Below are positions 44,187 through 52,395 of a stretch of 64,000 bases of DNA, in pieces. The stretch is from Lysobacter gummosus. Lineage in GTDB: Bacteria; Pseudomonadota; Gammaproteobacteria; Xanthomonadales; Xanthomonadaceae. How positions within the stretch are numbered: the stretch's first letter is position 1; each line of letters begins with the position of its first letter. Under the pieces are notes generated by a model. It worked only from the letters and a program-made list of their open reading frames with translations. It did not search any database and was not told the origin of the DNA. Position numbers and translations under genes: made by a program. The DNA lies in assembly GCF_001442805.1 (NCBI RefSeq), contig NZ_CP011131.1, forward strand, positions 1,736,001 to 1,800,000, read 5' to 3'.

Positions 44187-45386
44187 ATGACCACGCTCGG
44201 TACGCCGCTGTCCCCGCACGCCTTTCGCGTGCTTCTGCTCGGTTCGGGCGAACTGGGCAAAGAGGTGGCGATCGAGCTGCAGCGCTTCGGCGTGGAAGTG
44301 ATCGCCGCCGACCGCTACGCCGACGCGCCGGCCATGCAGGTGGCCCATCGCAGCCACGTGCTGGACATGCTCGACGGTCAGGCCGTGCGCGCCCTGATCG
44401 CGGCCGAGCGCCCGCACCTGATCGTGCCGGAGATCGAAGCCATCCACACCCAGACCCTGGTCGAGCTGGAGCAGGAGTTCGCCGAGCGCGGCACCGATAC
44501 CCGCGTGATCCCGACCGCGCGCGCCGCGCGCCTGACCATGGACCGCGAAGGCATCCGCCGCCTCGCCGCCGAGACGCTGAAGCTGCCGACCTCGCCGTAC
44601 CGCTTCGTCGACACCGTCGAGGACTACCGCGCCGCGGTCGCCGAACTCGGCCTGCCGTGCGTGATCAAGCCGGTGATGTCGTCCTCGGGCAAGGGCCAGA
44701 GCCTGGTGCGCAATCCCGGCGACATCGACAAGGCCTGGGACTACGCCCAGACCGGCGGCCGCGCCGGTGCCGGCCGCGTCATCGTCGAGGGCTTCATCGA
44801 CTTCGATTACGAAATCACCCTGCTGACCGTGCGTCACGCCGCCGGCACCACCTTCTGCGCGCCGATCGGCCATCTGCAGCGCGACGGCGATTACCGCGAG
44901 AGCTGGCAGCCGCAGCCGATGAATCCGGTCGCGCTGGCGCGCGCGCAGGAGATCGCGCGCACGATCACCGACGATCTGGGCGGCTGCGGCGTGTTCGGCG
45001 TGGAGTTGTTCGTCAAGGGCGACGAGGTGTGGTTCAGCGAGGTGTCCCCGCGACCGCACGACACCGGCCTGGTCACCCTGATCTCGCAGGACCTGAGCGA
45101 ATTCGCCCTGCATGCGCGGGCGATCCTCGGCCTGCCGATTCCGACCATCCGCGAACACGGCCCCTCGGCCTCGTGCGCGGTGCTGGCGCAGGGCCACGGC
45201 GTGCCGGTGTTCTCCGGCGTCGATGCCGCGCTGGGCCAGACCGACACCCAACTGCGTTTGTTCGGCAAGCCGCGCGTGGAGGGCCATCGCCGCGTCGCGG
45301 TGACCCTGGCACTGGGCGCCGACATCGACCACGCCCGCGCCAAGGCGCGCGAAGCGGCCGCGCAACTGCGGATCGAATTGCGCTGA
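44187..45386 (+). CDS. purT: Formate-dependent phosphoribosylglycinamide formyltransferase PurT
   Basis: 399 residues, the PurT length. An ATP-grasp fold shows [18 protein letters not shown] at the N-terminus, [11 protein letters not shown] (ATP-grasp P-loop) near residue 160, and [20 protein letters not shown] with the metal Glu/Asn positions. It makes formyl-GAR from GAR, formate and ATP in purine synthesis. GAGG lies upstream of the ATG. Confidence 0.97.
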   Translation: MTTLGTPLSPHAFRVLLLGSGELGKEVAIELQRFGVEVIAADRYADAPAMQVAHRSHVLDMLDGQAVRALIAAERPHLIVPEIEAIHTQTLVELEQEFAERGTDTRVIPTARAARLTMDREGIRRLAAETLKLPTSPYRFVDTVEDYRAAVAELGLPCVIKPVMSSSGKGQSLVRNPGDIDKAWDYAQTGGRAGAGRVIVEGFIDFDYEITLLTVRHAAGTTFCAPIGHLQRDGDYRESWQPQPMNPVALARAQEIARTITDDLGGCGVFGVELFVKGDEVWFSEVSPRPHDTGLVTLISQDLSEFALHARAILGLPIPTIREHGPSASCAVLAQGHGVPVFSGVDAALGQTDTQLRLFGKPRVEGHRRVAVTLALGADIDHARAKAREAAAQLRIELR

Positions 45387-45431
45387 GCGCGGCCTGATCG
45401 TACTGAAGCACCCGTCCCGACCGGAGCGACG

Positions 45432-45854
45432 ATGAACGATACACAGGGGTATGCCGTTTTCTTTTTCCCGCAAGCGCTGGAAGCACTCGGCGAAGCGATT
45501 CGTCCTTATCTGCTCGATGGCCCGGCCGGCATGCACGTGCTGTGCAAGGAGATCGACACCGGCGGTGCGTTCACCGAGATGACCCTGGAAGGCCGCACCT
45601 CCGACGGACGCGATCTGTCTCTGGAGTTGATGGTGCCCGGCAGCATGGTGCGCATGATCGTCTCCGCGCACGGCGAAGCCTCGTTCGGCTTCGGCTCGCG
45701 TCTGGCGCGCAATACGACCATCGCCGCGGCCAAGAGCGCCGCGGCGGCACCGGCCGCGCCAGACGCCCCGCCGGTGGTCGCGCCCGAGGCCGAGCCCGCG
45801 CCCGTGGTGCCCGGGACGCCGGAACCGGTGATCGCGGCGAAAAAGCCGGAGTGA
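45432..45854 (+). CDS. Hypothetical protein with Ala/Pro-rich tail
   Basis: 140 residues. A folded N-terminal part of about 95 residues (YAVFFFPQALEALGEAIRPY, GGAFTEMTLEGRTSDGRDLS) resembles small cytosolic beta proteins. The C-terminal 45 residues are Ala/Pro/Val-rich and likely disordered. There is no signal peptide. It lies 45 nt downstream of purT on the same strand and may be co-transcribed. Confidence 0.7.
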   Translation: MNDTQGYAVFFFPQALEALGEAIRPYLLDGPAGMHVLCKEIDTGGAFTEMTLEGRTSDGRDLSLELMVPGSMVRMIVSAHGEASFGFGSRLARNTTIAAAKSAAAAPAAPDAPPVVAPEAEPAPVVPGTPEPVIAAKKPE

Positions 45855-45962
45855 TCCGTTGACGATGCAACCGATTCCGGCGATCGCCGGAATCGGTTGC
45901 GCGATCGCGGATCGGTAATCGACATGGCGCTGGCGGAGCCGGCGCCCACAAGGATTCGAGAG

Positions 45963-46322
45963 ATGAGCAAGGACGACACTGTCACCCTGTACCGCCCGGT
46001 CGGCCCGAACGAACTGGCGAAATTGCGCGAGAACGAGTTCAAGCGTTGGCCGGCACGTCTGCCGGATCAGCCGATTTTCTATCCGGTCACCAACGAGCAA
46101 TACGCGGCCGAAATCGCCGAGCGCTGGAACGTCAAGGACAGCGGCTACGGCGCGGTGACCCGCTTCGAAGTGCGTGCGGCATTCATGGATCGCTATCCGA
46201 TCCAGAAAGTCGGCGGCGCGCATCACACCGAATGGTGGGTGCCGGCGGAGGAACTGGAAGCGCTCAACGACGAAATCGTTGGACTGATCGAAGTGATCCG
46301 CGAGTTCCGCGCGGAGCCGTGA
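45963..46322 (+). CDS. ADP-ribosylation/crystallin J1-annotated small protein
   Basis: 119 residues matching the family that is often named ADP-ribosylation/crystallin J1, with no real evidence for that activity: VTLYRPVGPNELAKL, FYPVTNEQYAAEIA and HHTEWWVPAEELEALN. The family is widespread and small, and its function is unknown. The start at 45963 has AAGGA upstream; the open frame continues to 45897 without family sequence. Confidence 0.8.
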   Translation: MSKDDTVTLYRPVGPNELAKLRENEFKRWPARLPDQPIFYPVTNEQYAAEIAERWNVKDSGYGAVTRFEVRAAFMDRYPIQKVGGAHHTEWWVPAEELEALNDEIVGLIEVIREFRAEP

Positions 46323-46350
46323 GCTTCGGCGAGCCCGGCAGGGTGCGCCT

Positions 46351-46386
46351 TTGTGGGAGGGCCTTCAGGCCCGACGCTTTCCGATC
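46351..46386. repeat. REP-like element, family A, copy 5 (half element)
   Basis: Only the left arm tgtgggagggccttcaggcc and the gacgctttccgat that follows remain; the inverted partner is missing. Confidence 0.7.
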
Positions 46387-46431
46387 CGGCGCGCCGAATG
46401 CGTAAATGCCGGCACTCAAGTGTCCGCGCTG

Positions 46432-46779
46432 TCAGCCGACAGGGCAGCCGTCGGCGATCCAGTCGTGCAGACCGGCGCCGACCTCGACGAAATCGTCTGC
46501 GCTCATGCTGCCGTGCCCGACCACGAACACGGCCGGCGGCTCAAGCGCGCCATGGACCACGACCGCGCGACCGCCGCCGTCGTCGCCGATGGTCACGTAA
46601 CCCGGGCAATACAGCTGGGTCTCGTAGGTCTGGTTGCGTTCGACGATTTCGTCGGCGGCATACAGGCGCACTTGACCGATCTCGTCTCCGCCATGCGCGG
46701 CGATCGCGGCGCGCAGCGGCTCGCCGATCGGCGAGCCGTACCAACTCGCGAAAGCGCTGAACGCCGCATCCCGAGCCAT
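46432..46779 (-). CDS. SMI1/KNR4 (SUKH) family protein
   Basis: 115 residues with the SUKH pattern PGYVTIGDDGGGRAVVVHG, then VFVVGHGSMSADDFVEVGAG. SUKH proteins are commonly immunity proteins against polymorphic toxins or nucleases, or loosely attached partners. It begins 5 nt after the stop of the ATP-grasp gene. No toxin gene is adjacent on either side. Confidence 0.8.
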   Translation of the reverse strand: MARDAAFSAFASWYGSPIGEPLRAAIAAHGGDEIGQVRLYAADEIVERNQTYETQLYCPGYVTIGDDGGGRAVVVHGALEPPAVFVVGHGSMSADDFVEVGAGLHDWIADGCPVG

Positions 46780-46784
46780 TGACG

Positions 46785-47597
46785 TCAGTCTCGCCCGGCG
46801 CCGAACGGTTGCGCCGCGAAATGCGCCGTCACCGCCGCGACGATCTTGTCGATGTCGTGCGCATAGAACCCCGACGAGTTGAAGGTGTTGAACTCGATCA
46901 CCTTGAAGCCGTCATCGGTCTGAGCGACGTCCATCACGCAGGTCGGATGCGGCAGCCAGCCGTCGGCCAGCGACTGCGCTTGTTCGTACAACTCGGGACG
47001 TGCGACCGGATTGGCCATGCGTTGGCCGGCGATGCGGTACGAGGATCCGTCCACGACCCGCCCATCGACGATGAAGAACCGCCACTCCGCATGAATCTTC
47101 TGCGGCGGCGCCACGATCACCTCGGTCTCGCCGTCGAAACTGTAGTTGCCCGAATCCACGCTGCTCATCCAGCGCCGGATTTCCTTCGCGACCGTCACCG
47201 TGCCGTCGAAGTGCTTGAGATCCTGCACCGGCCGCACGAACCAGATGCTGTCCTCGTCTTCGTCCTGCATCGCCGCCATGCATTCGCGCACCGTCATCTG
47301 CCGTACGTGTTGGTTGAGCATGTCGTCGCGATGGCGGTTCCAGCAATCCACGCGGAAGGTCTGCGCATCGAAGCACAGCCCGCGCCAACCGCGTTCGATC
47401 GCCAGTCGCGTGAGCTTGGTCGCGCCGTAAGGAATCACCACGCCGTCGAGTTCGGGCACCTCGTTGCCCAGTTCGTCGGAAAACGGGATCACCTTGATTT
47501 CCTGCACGCGCGCGCCGGCGTCTTCGGCGGCGGTCCACACGCGGCGAATATGGTCTTCGGTGATGAAGTTGGTCTGGATGGCCCAGGTGACGGCCAT
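46785..47597 (-). CDS. ATP-grasp domain protein (DUF4343-like)
   Basis: 270 residues with the ATP-grasp features FVRPVQDLKHFDGTV, EVIVAPPQKIHAEWRFFIVD and CVMDVAQTDDGFKVIEFNTF, where the Glu/Asn metal ligands lie. It probably ligates an amino acid or peptide to an unknown acceptor. Two ATGs are close together; AAAGGA sits 6 nt before the one at 47597 but abuts the upstream one, so 47597 is preferred. It is coupled with the SUKH gene. Confidence 0.82.
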   Translation of the reverse strand: MAVTWAIQTNFITEDHIRRVWTAAEDAGARVQEIKVIPFSDELGNEVPELDGVVIPYGATKLTRLAIERGWRGLCFDAQTFRVDCWNRHRDDMLNQHVRQMTVRECMAAMQDEDEDSIWFVRPVQDLKHFDGTVTVAKEIRRWMSSVDSGNYSFDGETEVIVAPPQKIHAEWRFFIVDGRVVDGSSYRIAGQRMANPVARPELYEQAQSLADGWLPHPTCVMDVAQTDDGFKVIEFNTFNSSGFYAHDIDKIVAAVTAHFAAQPFGAGRD

Positions 47598-47655
47598 GTT
47601 CATTCCTTTGATCGGTGGCCTCACGCTTCCAGCGCGCTCGGCAAGGTGTTGCGGA

Positions 47656-48057
47656 CTAATCGCCGGAGTCCATGTTGCTGCCGCCGGGCAGCGAATCGCA
47701 ATCGGCGAAGCCGGCAGGACGCGGTTCGCCGCGATGCACGCCAGAGAAACAGGTGTGGACGCAGCGGCCGCCTACTTTGTCCGCGTCCGGACTGGCAAGG
47801 CAAGAGACCAGGCAATCGTCCGCCGGGGTGCAGCGGGCCGCCAGTTTTTCGATCTGGCAGCGTTCTCGTTCCGACAACGTCCGCCTCGGTGGCGCCTTGC
47901 AGGCATGGAAATGCGCGATGTCGCCGGTATCCGGAGGCGGCGGCTCAGGTTGTCGGCTCTCCGCGGTCGCGCCCGGCAGGTGGGGCTCGGATGCACTGCA
48001 TGCGGCAACACCGATCATCACCAACGCGGAAAAGATTAGGGCATGCAAGCGATTCAC
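47656..48057 (-). CDS. Cysteine-rich lipoprotein, unknown
   Basis: 133 residues. The lipobox is VMIGVAAC (Cys20). The rest is polar and Pro-rich, with eight further cysteines (for example CKAPPRR, CQIEKLAARC, DDCLVSC, RCVHTC), suggesting a disulfide-bonded outer-membrane or periplasmic protein. No family was recognised. Confidence 0.72.
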   Translation of the reverse strand: MNRLHALIFSALVMIGVAACSASEPHLPGATAESRQPEPPPPDTGDIAHFHACKAPPRRTLSERERCQIEKLAARCTPADDCLVSCLASPDADKVGGRCVHTCFSGVHRGEPRPAGFADCDSLPGGSNMDSGD

Positions 48058-48085
48058 GGTGTGCCTTTGGCCGGAGCAGGCGCGC

Positions 48086-49333
48086 TCAGTTCGTCAAATC
48101 CACCCAAACCAAATGATGATCGCTGGCCTCGGAAATCTTAGCCTCTTCGCTGTCGGACCTGGGCCAGAACACGCCGGTCTCGCGCACGGTCCAGCCGCGC
48201 GAGGGCAGCACGTAGTCCAGGCGCAGGGTGCCGGCCTTCGGGCCGAAGTCGCCGGTATGTTCGTTGATGTTGCCCTTGCGCGGGAAGCCGTAGAAGGTCG
48301 CGCGTTGGGCCGCGCCTTCGCTGCTCGGCACGTGGCTGGAATCGACGCGCGGGTGATCCAGCAATTGCTTGATCGAGCCCGGCACGCCGTCGCCGTCGAT
48401 GGGATCGGCATTCATGTCGCCGACGATGACGAAGCGCGCGTCGGCAGCGAGGCCGCCGCAACGGCCTTGGTCGTCGCACAGCCACGACGGAGTGCCGCCG
48501 TCGAGATAACGCGCCCACAGTGCGATTTCGTCGTGGTTGCGCGCGCCGTTGCGGTCTTCGGGACCGTCGAACACCGGCGGAGTCGGATGCGCGGCGAGGA
48601 AATGCAGCACGCCCAGCGGCGTGCGCACCGGGACGTCCCAGTGCGATTTCGACGATAGCCGCATCTGCGGCCAGACCTTCGCCGCGTACCAGGGCTTGCC
48701 GGTCTTCGGATCGCGCGGCTGGCGTGCGCCGGGCAGCGTGCTCCACTTGAACTTCTGGAAGCTGCGCACCGCATCGGCGTCGATCGGATAACGCGACAGC
48801 ACCAGCATGCCGTATTGCCCCGGATGCAGGCCGTAGCCCCAGGCGTCGTTGCCGCGCGCGCGATCGGCGCGCTGCGCGTCGCCGGATTGGCCGTCGCCGT
48901 CGAGGTCCAGCCCGCTCGGCACGCCGGTATTGACCGGGGCGAGATAGCGATAGGGATAGCGCAGCGCTTCGCCGCCGCCGGGCTGGGCGACTTCCAGGTA
49001 ATCGTGCTGGAACAGGTCGGCCGCGCGCTGTTGCGCGTCGTAGTCGAATTCGTTGAGCAGCACCAGATCGGGACGCACGCGTTGCAGCACCGCGGCGATC
49101 TTGCGCGCGTTGCCGTCGCCGGCTTGCAGGCGGCGGATCAGGCCGCCGTCGGCGTCGTCGTAGAGCGAGGTGTTGTAGGTCGCCACGCGCAGGCGCGCGT
49201 CGGCGGCGCTGTCAGCGGTGTCGTTCTGGGACTGCGCCCAGGCTTTGGGATCGCCGTGTACGTTCACTTGCGTGCAGGCCGCGAGCAGGGCCGCGATGAG
49301 GGCGGCGCAGTAGGGGAGGTGGGGTCTGGACAT
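48086..49333 (-). CDS. Exported endonuclease/exonuclease/phosphatase family lipoprotein
   Basis: 415 residues. The lipobox is ALIAALLAAC at the N-terminus, followed by an EEP fold: RVATYNTSLY, DLVLLNEFDYD (metal Glu), FVIVGDMNADP (Asp/Asn) and the final catalytic SDHHLVWVDL. Family members are nucleases or phosphodiesterases; secretion suggests nutrient scavenging of nucleic acids or lipids. The start at 49333 gives the signal peptide; the frame is open upstream through repeat C but encodes nothing family-like. Confidence 0.87.
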   Translation of the reverse strand: MSRPHLPYCAALIAALLAACTQVNVHGDPKAWAQSQNDTADSAADARLRVATYNTSLYDDADGGLIRRLQAGDGNARKIAAVLQRVRPDLVLLNEFDYDAQQRAADLFQHDYLEVAQPGGGEALRYPYRYLAPVNTGVPSGLDLDGDGQSGDAQRADRARGNDAWGYGLHPGQYGMLVLSRYPIDADAVRSFQKFKWSTLPGARQPRDPKTGKPWYAAKVWPQMRLSSKSHWDVPVRTPLGVLHFLAAHPTPPVFDGPEDRNGARNHDEIALWARYLDGGTPSWLCDDQGRCGGLAADARFVIVGDMNADPIDGDGVPGSIKQLLDHPRVDSSHVPSSEGAAQRATFYGFPRKGNINEHTGDFGPKAGTLRLDYVLPSRGWTVRETGVFWPRSDSEEAKISEASDHHLVWVDLTN

Positions 49334-49415
49334 GGGGGCATGATCGCATGGGTGGTGATGCGGTTCGTGACAGCGTTTGTCGGGTGGGCTGCGCTGTTTT
49401 TCCGCCCGTGCCGTT

Positions 49416-49553
49416 GCTGTTCCCCCCTTTGAAAAAGGGGGGCTAGGGGGATTTGCTTTTGTCGCGCCGAACGGCAAATCCCCCGGCGCGGCCAGGTTCG
49501 TCTGCAGCGGGGCTGCGCAGGCGCCAGCCCCCTTTTTCAAAGGGGGCGAATTT
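49416..49553. repeat. Palindromic interspersed repeat, family C, copy 3
   Basis: Left arm ccccctttgaaaaaggggg, then gctagggggatttgctttt; right side ggcaaatcccccggc and ccccctttttcaaagggggc. It fills the region upstream of the endonuclease-like lipoprotein gene and may influence its promoter. Confidence 0.85.
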
Positions 49554-49574
49554 ACGATGACGCTGCGTTCCAAC

Positions 49575-49607
49575 CCACAAACAACAACGCCCCGGCAAGC
49601 CGGGGCG
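49575..49607 (-). terminator. Terminator of the Ala/Pro-rich lipoprotein gene
   Basis: On the minus strand, perfect arms cgccccggc and gccggggcg are followed by ttgttgtttgt. A second GC-rich hairpin (ccggcgg/ccgccgg, about 49625-49646) lies between this and the stop codon. Confidence 0.65.
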
Positions 49608-49660
49608 TCGAATGCTGCGAAACACCGGCGGCTAAACCACCGCCGGCGCCATCGCCGCTA

Positions 49661-50095
49661 TTACAGCGTGCAACCGAACGAAGCGTACTGAGCCTTGCTC
49701 TGGTCCAGCGCGGTCTTGCAGGCGGTGGCCAGCGCGGCCTTGCCCTGCGGGGTCGCGGCAGCCTGGGCCCAGGCATTGCGACTCTGGTCCAGACCGCTCT
49801 GGAACGCGGCGCGCTGGGCTTCGGGCACCTTGTCGTTCAAGCAGGCGCTGATCTTGGTCAGGTAGTCGTCGCACTCGGCGACGCCGACGCTGGCGGCGGC
49901 CGGAGCGGCAGCCGGGGCAGCGGCATCGGCCGGCATCGCGGCCGGAGCGGCGGCGTCGGTCGGGGACGGCGGGGTCGCGGCCGGAGCGGCGGCGTCGGCG
50001 GCCGGAGCAGCTTCGGCCGGCTTGTCGGCCGGCTTGTTGCACGCGGCCAGGGACAGGGTGATCGCGGCAGCCAGGAACAGGGTGTTCAATTTCAT
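49661..50095 (-). CDS. Lipoprotein with Ala/Pro linker, unknown
   Basis: 144 residues. The lipobox is AAITLSLAAC (Cys18). A long low-complexity Ala/Pro/Asp linker (residues 20-72) is followed by a compact C-terminal domain with four cysteines (ECDDYLTKISACLNDK, LATACKTALD, SFGCTL). It is anchored at a membrane with the domain held at a distance. No family was recognised. The ATG at 50095 has GGAG upstream. Confidence 0.8.
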   Translation of the reverse strand: MKLNTLFLAAAITLSLAACNKPADKPAEAAPAADAAAPAATPPSPTDAAAPAAMPADAAAPAAAPAAASVGVAECDDYLTKISACLNDKVPEAQRAAFQSGLDQSRNAWAQAAATPQGKAALATACKTALDQSKAQYASFGCTL

Positions 50096-50218
50096 TGCGG
50101 ACTCCATGTGGCGAAAGGTAATGAGGGTGGCGACTCCATGCCATGCCTTGAGGGGCGCCGTCCCGCACGTCGTGGTTACGACGGGGCTACGAGATACACG
50201 ACCTGAACGAGACGAGTG

Positions 50219-50953
50219 TTACAAATGTGTAAAAACGCGCCAATCGCGACCGTCGAATGCCTCCAACGGTCGGTAGCGGCGCTTGTAGTCCATCTTCGGA
50301 TGCCCGGCGATCCAGTAGCCGAGGTAGAGATGGCTGCGCCGCTCGCGCCGCGCCCATTCGATCTGGCGCAGGATCGCCAGGGTGCCCAGGCTGCGCTCGG
50401 GCAGGTCGGGATCGTAGAAGGTGTAGACCGCCGACAGCGCCTGATCGACCACGTCGGTGACCGCGACCGCGAGCAGGCGGCCGTGGCCGGGCTCGCGCAG
50501 CTCCAGGAAGCGGTTCTCGCTCCAACTGCCGATCAGAAATTGGTCGAACTCCACCGCGCCGTGGCTGTCCATGCCGCCGCCGGCATGGCGCGAGGCCAGG
50601 TAGCGCTTGTACAGATCCAGTTGTTCTTCGCTGCGCTCGGCCGTGCACACGCGCATTTCCACGTCGGCGTTGCGCGCCAGGCAGCGGCGCTGGCTGCGGT
50701 CGGGCACGAAGCGATCGACCGGAATGCGCACCGCCACGCAGGCGCGGCAGCCGCTGCAGTGCGGGCGGTAGACGATGTCGCCGGAGCGGCGGAAGCCCCA
50801 GCCCAGCGCGTGCGGGTACCAGTCGCGCAGGCGCGGGTCGCGCGGGTCCAGCACCAGATCGCGGGCGGTGCGCTCCGGCCAGTAGCCGCAGGCGTGCTCG
50901 CCGGTGTGGAACAGGCGGAGGTCGTCGCTGTCAGGCTGCGGTTGCGTGCCCAT
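50219..50953 (-). CDS. bpt: Aspartate/glutamate leucyltransferase Bpt
   Basis: 244 residues. The N-terminal half has a Cys motif ([16 protein letters not shown], then [21 protein letters not shown]) and the C-terminal half a GNAT-like fold ([45 protein letters not shown]). Bpt adds Leu to N-terminal Asp or Glu, feeding the ClpS/ClpAP N-end rule pathway. An alternative start at 50989 would add 12 residues; the inner ATG gives the usual length. Confidence 0.93.
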   Translation of the reverse strand: MGTQPQPDSDDLRLFHTGEHACGYWPERTARDLVLDPRDPRLRDWYPHALGWGFRRSGDIVYRPHCSGCRACVAVRIPVDRFVPDRSQRRCLARNADVEMRVCTAERSEEQLDLYKRYLASRHAGGGMDSHGAVEFDQFLIGSWSENRFLELREPGHGRLLAVAVTDVVDQALSAVYTFYDPDLPERSLGTLAILRQIEWARRERRSHLYLGYWIAGHPKMDYKRRYRPLEAFDGRDWRVFTHL

Positions 50954-51163
50954 GGGCTCAGCATAGCGCTGCGTTCGTGTGTTGCGCATGCCGGCGGCTC
51001 CGGTTTCGGCGATCGGGGCGAAAAGCCAGGCGGAGGGGCGAACCCGGTGTTCACCGCGCCTGTCGCGGCGATGAATATTCCCACCGCCTTGTCAACGGCC
51101 ACGTGGCCAGGGCGTTGATCCGGACATCGGCGCCGCGGTGGCGCCGACCGCAGGAGTCAACGC

Positions 51164-51796
51164 ATGAACCGTTCCCCCTTCTATGTCGCCGCGCTGGCCG
51201 CGGCCATGTTCGCCGGTGCGGCCATCGCTGCGCCCCAGGACGACGCCGCTTCGCAGCAGCGCCCGCGCATGAAGATCGACACCAACCAGGACGGCGTGAT
51301 CACGCGCGAGGAAGCCTCCAAGTTCCCGCGCCTGGCCGAGCACTTCGACACGCTCGACAAGAACCACGACGGCAAGCTCGACGCCAGCGAACGCCCGCAG
51401 CGTCGCGGCGGACGCGAGCACGGCGGCCATCGCGGCGGCCCGGGCGGCGCGGCCAAGCTCGACAGCGACGGCGACGGACGAATCAGCAAGGCCGAGGTCG
51501 CCAAGTCGCCGCGGTTGAGCGAGTCCTTCGCCCAGATCGATGCCAACCACGACGGCTACATCGTGCGCAGCGAACTGCGCGGTTACTTCGAACGCGAGCG
51601 CCCCAAGCGCGAAGCCGAGCGCGCCAAGCGTTTCGACGAAAAATTCGCCCAGGCCGATCTCAATCGCGACGGCAAGCTGAGCAAGCTGGAAGTGCAGGAA
51701 AAGATGCCGCGTCTGGCGAGCGAGTTCGCGTTCCTCGATGAGGATCGCGACGGGTTCCTGACCAAGGCCGACCTCAAGCCGGGCCCGCATCGCTAA
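51164..51796 (+). CDS. Secreted EF-hand protein with six calcium loops
   Basis: 210 residues. A signal peptide (FAGAAIAAP, residues 16-24) is followed by six EF-hand loops starting at D39, D65, D100, D126, D165 and D192, each D-x-(N/D)-x-D-G, with Glu at position 12 except the last (Asp). They look like three pairs separated by basic linkers. It would bind calcium in the periplasm or outside the cell. The 599-nt gap that follows contains a terminator at 52001. Confidence 0.88.
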   Translation: MNRSPFYVAALAAAMFAGAAIAAPQDDAASQQRPRMKIDTNQDGVITREEASKFPRLAEHFDTLDKNHDGKLDASERPQRRGGREHGGHRGGPGGAAKLDSDGDGRISKAEVAKSPRLSESFAQIDANHDGYIVRSELRGYFERERPKREAERAKRFDEKFAQADLNRDGKLSKLEVQEKMPRLASEFAFLDEDRDGFLTKADLKPGPHR

Positions 51797-52000
51797 GCGC
51801 GGGCGATCGGTTTCGCCGCGCCGGGATCCGGCGCGGCGCACGATGCACGAATGGCGCGGATGCAGGCCGGATCATCCGTCCGATGTCCGACGCAGTGACA
51901 GGCAACGAACCCAGGCGCAAGTCGGTGATGGCAGCACAACCCGACGCGCCGGATTTTCCGGAACAGGCATGCTGAGGCGTGTGCTTGTTTTCCCCTAGCG

Positions 52001-52025
52001 GGCGCACTGATGTGCGCCTTTTTTT
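52001..52025 (+). terminator. Rho-independent terminator
   Basis: Arms ggcgcac and gtgcgcc with loop tgat, then seven T. It lies 205 nt past the EF-hand gene. Confidence 0.85.
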
Positions 52026-52039
52026 GTGGTCGATGCCGA

Positions 52040-52395
52040 GCGGCGCGAGCGCGTCGGTGTGATCGATTTCGACATGTGTGAATTGGCGTGTTCTAGTCGA
52101 TAGTTACGCACAAATTTTTTGGAATTGTTCTCGCGATGCCGGCGCGATTTCGCGCGAAGCCCGTTTCGACGCCGGGCGCGGCGGCGCATAAATCCCCGCT
52201 GTTTAAGGCATCTTTGCGGCTTTTGCGTCGTTAATGCTTACTTGGTGTGTACTTTGTACGCGCTTAGTGCGGACAAATATTTTCTTTTCGAAAACAGCCG
52301 CGCGCAGGCTTTTGTTTTCTATGTTTTGCAGATAAGAGTGGTGCCGTGGCATCGCAAAATCGTGATGCCAAGATGTTGCATAAGGGGAATGCACT
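52040..52395. other. AT-rich leader/promoter region of the DUF11 gene
   Basis: It is clearly richer in A and T than its surroundings (for example gcacaaattttttggaattg and gacaaatattttcttttcg). No ORF is convincing. It ends with AAGGGG 8 nt before the next ATG. It probably holds the promoter and a long 5' leader, possibly for a regulated surface protein. Confidence 0.6.
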
